A DNA stretch of 64,000 nt from Kryptolebias marmoratus (lineage: Eukaryota > Chordata > Actinopteri > Cyprinodontiformes > Rivulidae), in NCBI RefSeq assembly GCF_001649575.2, contig NC_051431.1, positions 17,856,671 through 17,920,670 of the forward strand, in the 5' to 3' direction. Position numbers and translations under genes: made by a program. Each line of letters starts with the position of its first letter. The stretch's first letter is position 1. The notes below the pieces were generated by a model. The model was given only the letters and a program-made list of their open reading frames with translations. It did not search any database and was not told where the DNA came from. Below are positions 1 to 13,640 of this stretch, piece after piece.

Positions 1-650
1 CTAAAAGAGAACTCAGAGGCTGCAATGAAAATGAATGCCAAAGCTCCTGATTGGCATTATCCTAACAAGCTGCAATTACAGCCCTGAAATCGAGTCTTAC
101 TGCAGCGGCTTTAACGAGCAAGCCATCGCGCAGCCCACAATTATCATCACCAGGACTATTAAACACGATGGCTACAGCCTTGTTAAACGCTCTCATATGT
201 GCAGGCCTCGCATTTTTCTCAGGACGCTGTCTGCCTGACTGATGGATGGACACACAAGTGCTCGCATCTAGGTGAGAAGCAGACAGTGAGCCTGGTCCAC
301 CAGAGAGCATAAAGTGTCTTAGAGAAAACAGCAGGAAGTGTCAGACGTGCAGCAGCAGGACACTGGAAAACACCACAAATGATCAAACCAGAAACCTGTG
401 ACAGGACAGCTGCTTTTCAAATCAGTGCAGATTACTGCATGACTGAGATGTGTTTGCAAATATCTGTCTGTTCACCCATTCAAAATTCTTTTTAATTTCT
501 CCTTTGACCGGTTTTCTCAATGTGCTTAATTAAGTAGGACGAGCATGCTAGAGCAGTTTAGCTGCTGCAGCAGTGCTCCAGTGGCAGGCTGCTCCCTGCT
601 AGGCACATCCCAGTTGGGGATTACTCACTCTGGGCTTTACAGTTGCTTCT
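1..650. other. Intron; candidate conserved non-coding block at about 1-230
   Basis: No gene. Positions 1-230 are clean, balanced-composition sequence with short ATTA/TTAAAC motifs and no repeat, resembling teleost conserved non-coding elements. Two overlapping ORFs on opposite strands here look like chance. Conservation cannot be tested from one sequence. Confidence 0.3.
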
Positions 651-3600
651 GTGATCACGTAATATGAGAGACATGGGAAGTTTTAAGCTTTCTGAACAAG
701 CTGAGAGAGACAAAAATGTATTTCGTACAGTTTATTTGGAAGTCAGTTTGTTTCTGGAGGTAGACCAAATGTTTAAAAAAGAAAACCTGCTTCATCTTGG
801 AAAGACAGATGACAGAGCTTCTTTTACTTTCTGGGATACTTGGAAAACAAGAGTAATAAAGTTTCCTATAGCAACTTGCAAAACAAAGATGCACGAGTGC
901 AAAATGAAAGTGCTACCGTTGTCAAATGACTTTGGGCTGAATTAGTACATAAAACAGCAACAGATCATGGCAAATAAAAAAGTGGCCGTGGCTTTGAAAT
1001 CTAAGAAGGAAAAGAAGGTCACAGGGGGAGGTGGGTTGTGTTTGGGGTTAGCCTCTGCTCACAGTCAGGGCTGTGTGCCTGTCGGGTCATGCCTGGTTTA
1101 GGCTGGGCAGTTGGAGCGAGTGTTTGGCATGAAGACAGCAGAGTGGCGCAGATCAGAGATGCAGTGATGCTCCTAGGGGGATGTGGTGAAGGTTTGGCTG
1201 GGGCCGACGACAAGCCGGCTCAGACCAAGGCCAAGCTGAGGCCAGAGGGAAGGTTCGGGGCTCTGAGCCATCTCAGAGAGTGGAGCCTTTGTGCAGAATA
1301 GTAGCTCTCTGCTCTTAGTTTGTATGCTCTGTTCTTCACAGAACCTCACTCACAGGTTTTTTTTTTTTTTTTAATGAGGAATAGCTTAAGCTGGCTTATC
1401 TTATTTGTAATGTTCACAATGGAAATTTTTGTGCAAAAAAAAAAAAAAAGCTTTAAAATGTTGTTAAAGACAAGTTGTGATAAATTAGAATGGTTTCATG
1501 TAAGCTCAGTAGTTTTGGACTGTTTCCAACAACTTATGATTATATTAGATATGATCTGGCAATAACTGCAGAGGTCTGTGGGAGATGTGAAGTATGTTTT
1601 TATGCAGGACAAGGGAACTAAAGGTACACCACATACAAATGTTTTGCAATGACATTATCCCATCTATTAGGTTTGTGCAAATTATTTATTTATTTTAGTT
1701 CTATGATCTTACTCACATTCCTAAACCAATGGCTGAGTGTCCTTTATTTTTATCTGTAGCGAAATCTGCAAGGTCATTGTGGTTTCTTTGTGTGTTCATG
1801 TTTGAGTTTCTTCTTTGTACAAATGCCAAGAAAGATGCGTGTTCTCCATTCACATCAATTCATCCTTTTTTCCCCCCTCTACTCACACACACCCACAGAC
1901 CTACACACTGGGTGGAATTTCTGATTAATGACAGTCATTTGTCAGGCGGAGGTGGATAAAACAGTGAATATTATCTTTGTACTAAAGGCCCAGAGCACAT
2001 CAAACTCCACCGCTTGTGTCATTCATAAGCGGTTGAACACAGCAGCACGCAGGGACACGCAGACGGCCTGGCATCGAGGAGATCTGTCCTCATTACCTCT
2101 CTATTAGGACATCAGCTCCCACTGATCAGGCCCTACATCTTTCTACTGACATCAGAAAAAAAGGAGAGGTGGATGAAGGGTAAAGAGAAGACGAGGAGAG
2201 GCATGGCAGCAATGAAAAAAAAGAGAAATGGGGAAAAAGAGGAGGGGTTCTCTTGAAATGCAGAGGGAAACTCGACATTTCTGAATTTGATTAATACAAG
2301 TCTAAATCATCCTATTTGGGGAGTCATACTGCAGTACGACTCCCGTGGTAAATGGCATTTATCTGCCCTTATGCTGTCCTTCAGAGAGGAGATTAACAGA
2401 TCTGCTCTGCAGATCCTTCAAGAGAACGCGACCTTCTGAAACGGGCACAAGTGACTGCTTGGTAATTTTGGAAACCAATTTATGAAGAAATAAACATGCT
2501 GTCAGGAAAACCACATGGAAAAAGTATAAGAAAGGATTTTTTTTTTATTATTAGAATGATAAGGTGACATTTTCTGTGATCTCTGGCTTAAAAGCAAAGT
2601 CAAACTAAAAGTTGGAAGTGGAAACTTAACAGGCGTGCAAAAAACAGTTCATGCATGTAAAGGATTACATATTAGGTTTATAAAGGTAAAAGCTACAGAC
2701 CGATAATTGTTCTACCTTGATGAGACATGCTCAACACAAATGAAAACTTCTGTAATTTCCATGACAGCCCAATCACAGTCTTTTATGTCAGATGAGACAC
2801 ATCGTACTTTCTATTTAAGATCCCAGTCTTTCATATAATTATGTTAATATTTGAACAGGACAAACACAAACGCTGAACAATCTGGAAACAAATATTTAAT
2901 GTTCCCTGTCATAAGTGGATCAGTTATAAAAGCTGTAAGGTGACAGAGTGCTACTTATCTAAGCAGGAAATTAGTGAAGTGACTGCAGTAAGGCCAAAGC
3001 TGGAAGCAAAGATTTGCTAACAGCTGTGCATTAATTAAGCCATTAGTTGCTAAATATTTGGGGTCTTGTCAAAGTGAAACAGAGATCAGGCAACCTGAGC
3101 TCTACCATTGATATGCATGGAGATAGAACGCAGCTGCATTGCTTCAAAAAGTCATTTGTGTAGTGACTTTTTTAATATTTTAGTTTGATAATCATTTGTT
3201 ACCGTGAACAATTTAAAACAAAACCGGAGAAGTGAAAAACAAACAAAAAATGTAAGCAATGACTTTGCTTTGAATACTTTCTTTAAAATCTTTTCTGCAA
3301 TTAGTTGAAACTGTAGTTATGTTTGTGTTTAAAGAGTGCAGTTCTTGTAATTTTTTTTTTGCTGCCATCCCTGTTCCGTAGCAATATTGTTTTCTCAGTA
3401 GCAACACCTCCTGTTTAGGAGGGGAAGAGCAGGAAGCATACCATGCCATGTTGACAACCACACTCATTCATTTTATTACCAAGGTGCAATCTGTTAATTT
3501 TGGTAAAATGATAATATGACCTAATAATGTTTAAATGACAGAAATGTTCTTATACATAAAGAGTAGCGGCCCTGAAAAGCTGAACAAAAGACGAACAGAA

Positions 3601-3920
3601 CAAGCAAGTTATTATTGGTCAACCCGTTGCAATAAAAAAAAAAACACAAGATAAGGAGGGTGAGTTGACTGAATATTGTAGAAAACCTGAAATCCAATGC
3701 AATCCAATGAAATAAAACAATGCGTCATTACAAGCACACCTTCAAATTGAATCTTTAGCTGGAAAGTTTGCTGCCTGTTGTTCCATCCATGAACCTGTAA
3801 GGCCAACATGCTGATAGGCCAATTGAAAATAATAATAAAAAAATCTTTAGAGGTTACATGTTGATTCTGTAATGCTACTGTAATATTATGAACCTCGTGT
3901 TCAAGCTATCAGTGTATTTG
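651..3920. other. Intron, no gene seen
   Basis: AT-rich single-copy-looking sequence with a T run at 1357-1372, an A run at 1435-1449, purine-rich stretches around 2150-2260 and a near-perfect 26-base palindrome at 2319-2344. Short ORFs show no protein family signal. Confidence 0.5.
2319..2344. other. 26-base near-perfect palindrome
   Basis: The left half GGGAGTCATACTG and right half CAGTACGACTCCC are complementary except for one pair. The centre is ACTGCAGT. Confidence 0.9.
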
Positions 3921-3967
3921 TACTATACTATACTATACTATACTATACTATACTATACTATACTATA
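3921..3967. repeat. Microsatellite (TACTA)n
   Basis: About nine uninterrupted tandem copies of the five-base unit TACTA. Confidence 0.95.
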
Positions 3968-6436
3968 GCATCTTTATTTAAATACAAATGGTTAAAAATT
4001 TTTTCAAAACACCAAACCACTTTAATTCTATGAAGTAATAATACAACATCACTAGCCTTTCTAAGCAGATAGTAATACCATATATTGTGGTATAATTTAA
4101 AAAAGGCTTTATGGTTTTAATAAACTTATGCCACTGAACTCTAGTGCCTTCTACTTATGTAAAAGACAAAGGTTGCATTTTTTGGCTTCTTTAGTCCGCA
4201 TAAAAAGATAAATGGGAGCTAAAAAGCACCTTTCTCCCATGCCCTTCATTCTCCAAATCTCAGTTGCCTTGTTTCTCCCAAACATGCAGCCAACAAAAAG
4301 CACAGCATGCTCAGTTATTTCCTTGTTGGGACAGACAGAGAGTGCGAGGTGGGGCTGAGTCGCCACTGCCAATATATATGCACCTGACTGCTGTAAATCA
4401 CACACACAGTGGTCCCATCTTCATGCTGGAGATTTAATGAACTACCGCGGGCTTTTTATACCTCTTAAGACTCACTGAGTGACCACTTTGTACTTGTTCA
4501 GAAAAGAGGGGCGACGCTGCCTATATGCCTACTAAATCTTCCCTTTGCCACAGAGGATAAAATCTTCCTTTATTCATGGGCTATTTACCAGATGTAGATT
4601 TATTAGATGGGGGGTGCTCTTACAAAAGGAGGGGTGAGAAACAAAACCCTGACTTCCTTCTTTTCTCCTGAACCCCAAGGAGAGCTGGGATAAAGACCTA
4701 GTAGTAGCCCATCGCCTTATCATCATTGGTTTGATGCTGAGGACATGCCTGTTATTCATAGCCTAAAAGTGCAACAGGAATAATTTGCCCCATTTTACCC
4801 CGAGCAACGTCCTCCTGGTGAGGTTTATAGAATATATGTACATCAGATCTGCCCCCTCATTGACCCACTAGGATTGTTGCCATGACAGCACCTCTCCCTT
4901 GGTGTCTGGGCTAGCTGTGGGGTCACTGGGTGAAAGGTCAAAGCAATTCTTAGAGATGCACAACCCTTGTGGTGGTTTTGTCAGAAAGCCCTGAACGAAA
5001 TCTTTGAAAGTCTTCATTCCGAGTGACTAACATGTGTGAGCAAACTGAAACAAATGTGGAGCGGTTTCAGTCATAAACATTGTAGGAATTCTGGGTGTAA
5101 AAATGCTAACAGCTAACGCTAGCAGCTCACCTGTTTGTCTCCTGCGGGAGGAGGGCTGCCTGCCACTGCTTGTACCCTGCAGTTCATGGACTTTGCTGAC
5201 CCAGCTTTGACCCTGTAGCATTGTGTCTCCTTATTTGTCTTGAATAGACTCCAGCCTCCTCTCATGCAAGGGAGGTGCTCATTCCACTGTTCCAAACTCC
5301 TACTCCTGTCTCTTTGTGCTACTTGCTACAGTAGATCAACTCAAAATGACATGATCATAATTATGTTTCATTGTTACAGCTCTTTTTTAATCAAAAAAAG
5401 TCAAACCTGTGTTTTCAGTCAAAAATGCAATATAAATCTAACTGGTAACTGTAAACAATGCTATCTGATCTATGATGTAAAAAAAAAAACAATCAGTAAA
5501 TACTTCTTCACTCCTCCTTTACGACTGTCCACGCAACCTGAGCATCTGTAGGCAAAACAAGTCATTGTGAAGTTCAGACAACTTTTCTCAGGCGTTTTCT
5601 GCCACTTTTTCATTAGCAGCATGAAAGAAGTCAGCCTAAACTCTGTTGGTGCACCAATACACAGCTGTGTGCTTTTGAGTTGAAGAAGAAAAAAAAAGTT
5701 TGTCTTGATAATAGTTAAGAAGTAAATAAATAAATAAATAAAAGGCGGGCAGATTAATTACTGAATTTGATCTTGCTGGAGAAAAACTCAGAGAGAATTG
5801 AAAGTTAACAGAGATAAGGCACACATCAAACAGCCACATGTGTTTACTTCTTTTTAAAAGGAGCTGAGACTTGTTATCAGGGCTGGACAGGACTTCAGGC
5901 TCCACACATCTTGTTGTTGTGGAGTCTTTTTAGTCTTGAGGAGGAGATGGGTGGTGGTGGTGGTTAATGGCAGTAGTGGTGTGTGTGTGTGTGTAGGTGT
6001 GTGTGTGTGACAGGGCTTAAACCCTGCTGGTAAATCCCCCCTGCACAGACAGAGGCCTGTATCTGGATGAATGCCAGAAGTTCTGGACTAATATTTCCAA
6101 TAATGTGAGTGCTCCCACGACAGCGACAGAAAACACTGTGGAGTCGTGCCAGCTTTTGCTCCCCTCTTGTTCTCCTTGTTCCAGTGCCCCAACTCACCTC
6201 CTCTGCACTTGGGAGTCTTTTTTCCTTTAGCTTTACCTGTCTGGTTCTCCTAATTTATAAAAACAGACAAAGCATGTTAGTCTTTGCATGACCACTGTTT
6301 TACGGGCTAAATTGCACCCAGAATTTTGAGACCAACTATGTTGTGACTACAACAATGGTTAGAAAGACAATGCAATCTTTTAAGAAAAAAAGTTATCTGT
6401 GTACAGTTCTGTCACCAAAAGCATAGATTTATTTGT
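3968..6436. other. Intron, no gene seen
   Basis: No exon-like signal. It contains a short GT-rich microsatellite at about 5979-6009 and an (AAAT)n stretch near 5724-5742. The rest is ordinary AT-rich sequence. Confidence 0.5.
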
Positions 6437-6750
6437 GGGGCAGCTGTGGATCAGTGGTTAGAGTAGCTGTCCTCCAACAAGAGAGTTGGAGGTTTGATTA
6501 TATCAGTATCCAGTCAAGTGTCCCTGGGCAAGACACTGAATCCCTAATTGCATCCAATGTGTGCCATGCCGGTGTTTGAATGCAATCTAAAGAATTAATT
6601 AGACTACAGAATGATTTATTCAGATTAACTTTGTAGATATGTAGTAGAGTGCTATATGAATGTTTGTGTTTGGGTAAATGAGAGCACAAATTGCATTGTA
6701 AAGTGCTGTGAGTAGTCGGTTTGGCCAGATAGGTACTATATAAGTAGTGC
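6437..6750 (+). mobile_element. SINE-like element with tRNA-like head
   Basis: The start has a polymerase III A-box-like stretch (GGATCAGTGGTTAGAGT) and, about 40 bases on, a degenerate B-box-like GGTTTGATTAT. The middle reads CCCTGGGCAAGACACTGAA, and the 3' part runs TGTAAAGTGCTGTGAGTAGTC to GTACTATATAAG. I recognise this order as a very common teleost dispersed repeat (GTGGCTCAGTGGT... GCAAGACACTGAA... GCGCTATATAA). Many changes from that pattern suggest an old copy. Class is inferred from the head; exact ends are uncertain. Confidence 0.75.
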
Positions 6751-7109
6751 AGTTATATACACTGAAGATTGTGTCAGTCTGCAGTTCGTTGTCTGTAACA
6801 ATTCATATCAAACAAGTATAATGGAATGTGATTTCTTAAACATCTACAACCAGAGTAATATGATGGAAAAGTGAGCTAATGTAAGAATTAGAATATTCAC
6901 ATAAGCTTGCATCATGATAATATCTTTGTTTTTTACATCGCCCCACTTTTGCATCAGATTATTTTCTGCCACATTATGCTTCATACGTTTCAGTTTTAAC
7001 ATGTTTCACATAGAATGTTGATGGTAACAGACAACAGACCAACACAGTCTTTAGTGTAAATAACCACAGACTTATAGGTATAAAAACCTTTAAATGCAAA
7101 ACTGACAGC
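6751..7109. other. Intron, no gene seen
   Basis: AT-rich sequence between the SINE and a decayed MITE arm; nothing recognised. Confidence 0.45.
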
Positions 7110-7288
7110 AATGTAAAAATTTATAAAATATCATTTACATGAACCATTATGAAGTGCTTGAATTAGAGTTGTTTTAGGACAGCAGCAATCCACACTGGAA
7201 TTCAAAGAACTATCTTCAACACGTAAGATACTAACTCCTCAAAGTGCTCCACACAACTCACTTAAAAAAATTCAAACTATCCCTTTAC
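7110..7288 (+). mobile_element. Decayed arm of the palindromic CCCTTTAA-type MITE
   Basis: Shares in order the landmarks of the right arm of the family seen at 46336-47029: ATGAACCATTATGAAG, GAGTTGTTTTAGGACAGCAGCAATCCAC, AACTATCTTCAACACGTAAGATA, and the end CAAACTATCCCTTTA. The left arm is not evident. Confidence 0.65.
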
Positions 7289-9578
7289 GTTAAATGTCAG
7301 TAACATTCATCTTCAAACAATTGATTGTTTGTTTGTTTTTGGTTTTTTTTTTTTTCACATATAACAACATTTATAAGATGCAAAAATCACATTTTTTTTT
7401 ACATTTTTTATTTGGACTTCTTGGAGTTCATTTGGTTTTCCCAAATGTCTCTTAACTCTTCAAATTTCACCAGGCAGCTACAACTCGTGACCATTAGCAA
7501 CATTTATATCTCATAGCTTTTTTTCTACTTGTCCTCTTGTTACTTTCTCCCCTTCTAGACAATATATATGGTATCCCAAGGCACCCCACAGCCAGCCTTC
7601 ATGTCTCACAGTTTCTAAGTTTTCATCCTAATACATCTGAGCCTCGTGTACTCATCTGACCTGACCAGTGATCCCTGAATGGTAATTCTGTCTCAGTTTC
7701 TTATTGAATATGGCCTTTGGCTCACTTCACAGCACACCAGTGGCAAACTAGTGTTTTACAGCACTCTGTCTCTCTATATATAAAGTATCTATGCTGCCAT
7801 ATGAGGAGAACTGAGATGACATGCACAGGATCAAATCTGAGATATGTCCTCTCACTCCTCTTTAGAAGCCCTAATCACAACAGTTACATTTATCCATGAC
7901 CTATTGCATGCATTTGCACGTTTTTTGTTTTGCATGCAAGCGTGACTGGGTGTCCCTATGAGAGAAAAGATGTTTAAATGTGTGTGAGGTTATGTGCAAT
8001 TCAGAGGCATGCACCTACAGCATCTCTTTCAGCCATTCAGATTGGTCCATTGATGGCTAAATACATCACATCCCCCACATCCCAAAAACTGATGATGCTG
8101 TCACCCCAAAATCCCCTTTGTAGCCTTACCATCAGGAATCACTATAAATAACCATGACATCATCCCATTCTTATCTATGGGACGTCCCATGCTGATCGAT
8201 GGCATGGCTCCTGCAGTGTAAATAGCTTCTAATGCCCCATCTTCCCCTTCAAATAGGTCTACATTATTTATGATGGCTGTTAAGTTACCAGTCCAGGACA
8301 CAATTTATTTCATCCCACCCCTGCTCCTATTATACCACTGCTTTTGAGTCTTGATGAGAGATCGGAGCGTGGCGTGGGAGATCGGGGGAAGTATTCATGG
8401 GGCACCGGAGTAAATACACATGCCTGTGTTCTTGGAACCCACCAAACGCACAAACACTTCAACACCTAGAGGTCCAAAAGGCTCATCACTGAGATGAGGC
8501 TGCAGGAGGAAGAGGGGAGGGGGAGAGGATGGAGAAAAAATTGAGGAGGAGAGGACCTGAGTGGTGCCTGGTCCCACCCCGTGGTAACGATGGGACATCC
8601 GTTACTCAGATGACAGTGAGAGTGGCAGGCCTATTTGTGCGGCTGCTGGCGCACTCTGACGGATTGGACAGACAGAGCAGTTGGAGGTTGCGTGAAAGTG
8701 ACAGGTCGCATTTCTATTTGGGTGAAAAATCTGGCTAACGTGGGTAACACAGCCAGCTGGGTGATGGGGGTGGTGGTCGGGGTGTGCAGAAAGGGGCCAC
8801 ATGGGCTGGCCAAACCCCAGTGTGTATACTGTTTGCTTATTGATTGGTCAGCTTGCTTTTTAGTGAGTCTGTTTGATCTTTTCACTTTGTTTATATTTTT
8901 CTTACTGTGGTTTAATTTTATGTAGTAATTGTATTTTTTGCTTTACTATATTAACTGGGTCAGATTAACAATCAAAAAAAAGAGAGACTATACAAAGAAG
9001 ATGTGGGGATTCATGGCAGGTCTGTTAAGGCAAACTTTCCTTCATGTTGTTCAAGAAGAGATACTTTGATAATCACAAGTTGATAGAACAGAAAATTGAT
9101 AAAGCAGTAAAAAAGAAAATCATAATTAGTGTATTACCAGTGTATTTTATCTGTCTTAAAGTTTGACCTAATGTCTGAGGCACTTAATGTTTGAATTCAA
9201 GCAAATCACCATACAGTAAGAAGTCTGTAAATGCTTCTTAAAAACTTTAACAACACTCTGTTCATCACTTAACCCAAACACAAGACTACACTACACTAGC
9301 CATCCTGTGTAGACTTTTATGACTGAAAGGATAAAGTTCAAAAACCTATTTAAAGACAGAAAAACAGACTTTTTGCTGAGGTGGACGGTTCTTGAGTCAG
9401 CAAAGAGACACAGCAAAGCATTATTCTCCAAGCACAGCCCAGAGGCTCGTGTGTGAGAACATTCTGAGGAATGTTCGTCCTTACGCCTCATTGGCGTTCT
9501 TGTTGCTGTGTGCGGATCGAGCGGTGAAGATGGGACACCCTAGATTTACGGGACGTGTCAGAAGCTTCACATGCTCGA
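7289..9578. other. Intron; one exon-like island at 8130-8276
   Basis: Mostly featureless AT-rich sequence with T runs near 7340-7356. The exception is a minus-strand open stretch at 8130-8276 bounded by AACAG and GATG|GTAAGG, treated as a finding. No family was recognised in it. Confidence 0.4.
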
Positions 9579-9646
9579 CCCCCCCCCCCCCCCNNNNNNN
9601 NNNNNNNNNNNNNNNNNNNNNNNNNNNNNNNNCCCCCCCCCCCCCC
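9579..9646. other. Assembly gap (39 N) inside a poly-C run
   Basis: Ns at 9594-9632 are flanked on both sides by uninterrupted C (9579-9593 and 9633-9646). The true length of the C tract is unknown. ORFs crossing it are artefacts. Confidence 0.98.
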
Positions 9647-12600
9647 TCGCCACTGGGGACAATCTCCCTTCTTGATCCAGCCTGTAAGGAAAACAACCGT
9701 CCCTCACAGTCTGACAGTGATGTGGAGTCATCCAAACACCCAGGGTAGAACGAAGACTGGTGGAAAAGAGGAATGTAATAGGAAGGAGGAAGGGAAAGAG
9801 GCCACCTTTGGCGAGCGCCACAACAGCTTTGGCAGTCTGAGTTTTTACATTAACGGTTCTGGAATCACCAACTCAGGCTCCTGTAGAAACTCAGAGTTCA
9901 TGACTTTCAGCTTGGTGAAGTAATGGCAGCAAGGTTTCCATGGTGACACATATAAACAAACTGATCTGATCTTTGCTGCTCAACAGGTGTTTATATTCAC
10001 TTCACAGTAGCTTAGTCGTAGCCTTGTTAATCTTCCTTAATGAGACTGAAGGATGTGTGGAAATTCCATTTTCCAGACAATCTTTTTTAGCATTGCTTAT
10101 AAACTTCAGACTCCTCCAAAGGAAGGAGAAGTCTGTGTTGTCTAAAGCCCACAAAAGCCTTTTTTATCCCCTGCAGGAACTGGTAGCTGTTCAGGAAGTG
10201 GTGCCCAGTGCAAGCTGCAGGATGATTTATGGCTCTGTGTCCTGGGTGGCAGTTGGACCTAGTCCCACTGTCACTCCGGTCATAGAAGCATTTCAGGGCC
10301 CAATCAGAGGCTGGCCAGAGCTCTAAAGACATTACAATTCTTGTCATAAAATGGTTTGGAAAAGAGAGAAGCTGCAACGAACTGCCCTTGTGAAAGAAAA
10401 CAATTGGGAGAGACAATACGGACGATACAAAAACCTGCTCTCTGGGACTGGTCTGATTTGACTTGGCACAACTCAGGTGAGAAGTTGATTTTGCAGGACT
10501 CTTTCATTTGTTCTGAAGACACTAACTCATTTGGACTTCACAGGGCTAGAGACAACAATTAGTATGTCAAAGATGTCAGAAATGGCTGCTGAGTTTTGAA
10601 GGAAGAAATCCTTTGTGACGGATCTGTGCTGACAATGCAGGCAGATGAGAAGGGAGGGACTGACTCCCAGAGCGCCATGTGGAGTGGAGGAACCTTTTGG
10701 GCTGCATTAACCCTTATCTGTGAGCTCTCATGAACAAGGTTCCATTGCAGACTACCTGCTGTAGCCTGGAAAATCCTATTACAGATTGCAGTGGGACACT
10801 TGGGAACACACCACCAGGAAAATCAGTCTCCCTCAGCACAGATCATAGACAGGACATCAAGTTCCCTCTTCAGCTAATTCGGGCTCACTTTCATTCATTT
10901 TGACTGATTTTCTTGCTTTGTTGTTCTCCATCTGTCTTTGTTTCTGTTCAGACTCATCTGTTACTCTTGTTTTTATCTTATGTGGTTGTGTTTTGTCTGT
11001 CTTAGACTGTCCCCTCAGTTGCTAAGAATAAGTATAGCGTATAACCACTGCTGACCTTTCACTATAAAGCAGTAGCTCCACTTCATGTTGACAGCGATGT
11101 TTTGAGATTTCTGTTTTTATCTCTACATTTAGGAATAACTGATAACAAGCATGTCTCTATGGCATTATCACTTCACATTATCTCTTCCACAAAGTCTCTT
11201 TTAAGCCATTCATTGTTACAAATCATCTGTATATTGATCATTATTACCAGTATAGGCATGTATCATAAATTTTTCAGACCTCTTTCTGCCATTTTTCAGA
11301 AATAATGCATGTTTATTGTGAGTCTAATTAAACATTCCCTACTGTAATTATGCAGTGGCAGCAACTGATGGACTGCATCATTATTATGCAACCTGAAAGC
11401 AATTAGAAAACAATTATTGACTGGGATGTGATCTGAGGTTATTACCAACATAATTAACCCTATTAAATATGAGAGGCACTCTAATTTAAAATGTGACCTT
11501 CAGTAACTTTACAGAATATTACCAGATATATAGTTCAATAATTGGTGCTTTGTGTAACACTGGGCAAAACAGTAAAAAAAAGGTAAAAAACAGGGCTTTT
11601 AACAACACAGCTAAACTGTAATGCATTATGTTATGTAATGTAAGCAATGTTTTCAGATTTCTGGGTAGAAACTTTTTGAACCATAAAGTAAGGAGTACTC
11701 AAACACAGCAAAGTAAATATAAATGAACAAATCTGGTGTTGAAGTGGTAATACCACCAAAAGTTTTCATTAGTAAATAAAAAAGTAATAATTATGGCAAA
11801 TGATCATACTGTTTATACTGTATGATTACAATTATTTCGAATGCATGAATCTTTACTTATTTTAGAAGAATTAGCAAACAGTGCCACTGATCAGTATCTG
11901 GTGTTCTGATCTTCTGTCAATCACTTGCTCCTTGGCATTTTTGAAATTTTTACATTTATTTACACCCTCATATAAAGGAAACAGACAGGTCCAGCTCATA
12001 ATATTGACTTTTCAATAACATATAAGTGCACAGCAACCTATCATGTGGCTCAAATTAAAGCATTATGATATAGCAGAACGACTTTGGGGTTAAGACCTCA
12101 TTACTGCCACCATGGCCCCTGCTTTCACTCTCCCTAGACCCGGCAGCTCACATCTCTGGCTTTTGGACCGGCTTTTTTTCTAATTGGAGAAGCAATACAA
12201 AGTAATTGGAAAAGAGGTACTGACTGTGTTACTGTGATGATTATGGCCTGGACTGTTTTTTATTTAAGTTTAAAGCGAATAAGCTCTCAAACCAGGCCTC
12301 ACTATCCTATTACCCTTTGAACTTCAGCAATGAGACACAAGACAGATATAACTTAAAAATGAACTAAATTTAGAGGTCCATGCTCTACAAGGGATGTTGA
12401 AATACATATGGTAGATTGTGAGTCCATATCTATGGAGTAAGAGCTGTGAAAAAGAGAGAGAGGGGGAGTCTGGCAAAGGCTAAGAGGACATAAGGCCTCA
12501 GCTTGTGCCTGTTTGCACAGCTCTGACCACAGACACAGAGAAAGTAGTTTCGTAGAGCAATATTAGCTCTTGATTATTTGCATTAACCAGTACTTAGATT

Positions 12601-13065
12601 TACTGCTTGAGTAATATGATCTGACTGGTAGTTAAGCACTAGCAGCAACACAGGGCATGAAAGCCAGGACAAAGTTGCCATTCCTCCGCTGTTTCCTCGA
12701 ACTGGACCAATAAAAAAATCATTCAGCTCTGCCCCCCCACGCCCCCAGTCGCTGTCTTTCTCCCTCTCTCTAACCTGCCCCATGGGGAAAACATTTGGAA
12801 ACAATCAGTGGTGTGTTTAAAGAGAAGGCCCTTCCCCTATCAATCCCCGCGGATAAGGTATCTATTAGCCCGGCTCTCTGGCCCAGCACACGGAATTCAT
12901 CACCTTTGTTTCCTGTACGCCGTTTAGGGGTCCCCTCATTTTCATTCCTACCTGTGCAGAGTGCAGGGGGCACATTTGGTGTGCCTGTGTGCTGAAACCT
13001 ATGCAGTTTAGCACAGTGCTGTGTGGTTTTGGAAGCTGTGAGCACACATAAGTCTAAAGTAATTG
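9647..13065. other. Intron; candidate conserved block at about 11330-11490
   Basis: No gene. Around 11330-11490 the sequence is dense in TAATTA, CAATTAG and ATTATGCA motifs without repeat character, typical of homeodomain/POU-rich conserved elements. The remainder shows nothing specific. Confidence 0.3.
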
Positions 13066-13256
<191 letters not shown>

Positions 13257-13329
13257 ATTTATACACAGTGATTTATATAGATTTTAAGAAGTTTTTTGCA
13301 AGTGCAAAAAGCAGAAGCAACAGTAGCAG

Positions 13330-13640
13330 TTACCTGTAGCACATCTACTAGAATAACCATACAATGTAAAATTAATGGCAGCGTGTAAAGGTTTGTAAAA
13401 CAGCATTCCCATTAACTGTTATGAAATTTTGAGATTGAGTTGTTTTAAGACGGCAGCAATATACTTTGTTTTTGGTCATGCGAGGACAAGCCATTGTCTC
13501 ATTAACTGTGTCAGAATAAACTCTTTCCTTCAAACTGAGATACTTAAAAGAACTATCTACAACATGTAAGATATTGATTGTTATCCACATATTGTAACTA
13601 CATTTAAAAGGATCCAAACTATTTTTTTAAAGCTTTTTTC
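13330..13640 (+). mobile_element. Decayed copy of the palindromic MITE (right part)
   Basis: Carries the family landmarks ACAATGTAAAATTAATGGCAG, GAGTTGTTTTAAGACGGCAGCAAT, GAACTATCTACAACATGTAAGATAT and AGGATCCAAACTATT. It differs strongly from the better copies, so it is old. Confidence 0.65.

Noticed and set aside
6437..6510. Possible tRNA gene
   Set aside because: A-box and B-box are degenerate and no cloverleaf closes; it is better explained as the head of a SINE-like repeat.
9392..9923. Several ORFs across the N gap with proline or glycine runs
   Set aside because: They read through Ns and poly-C; artefacts of the gap.
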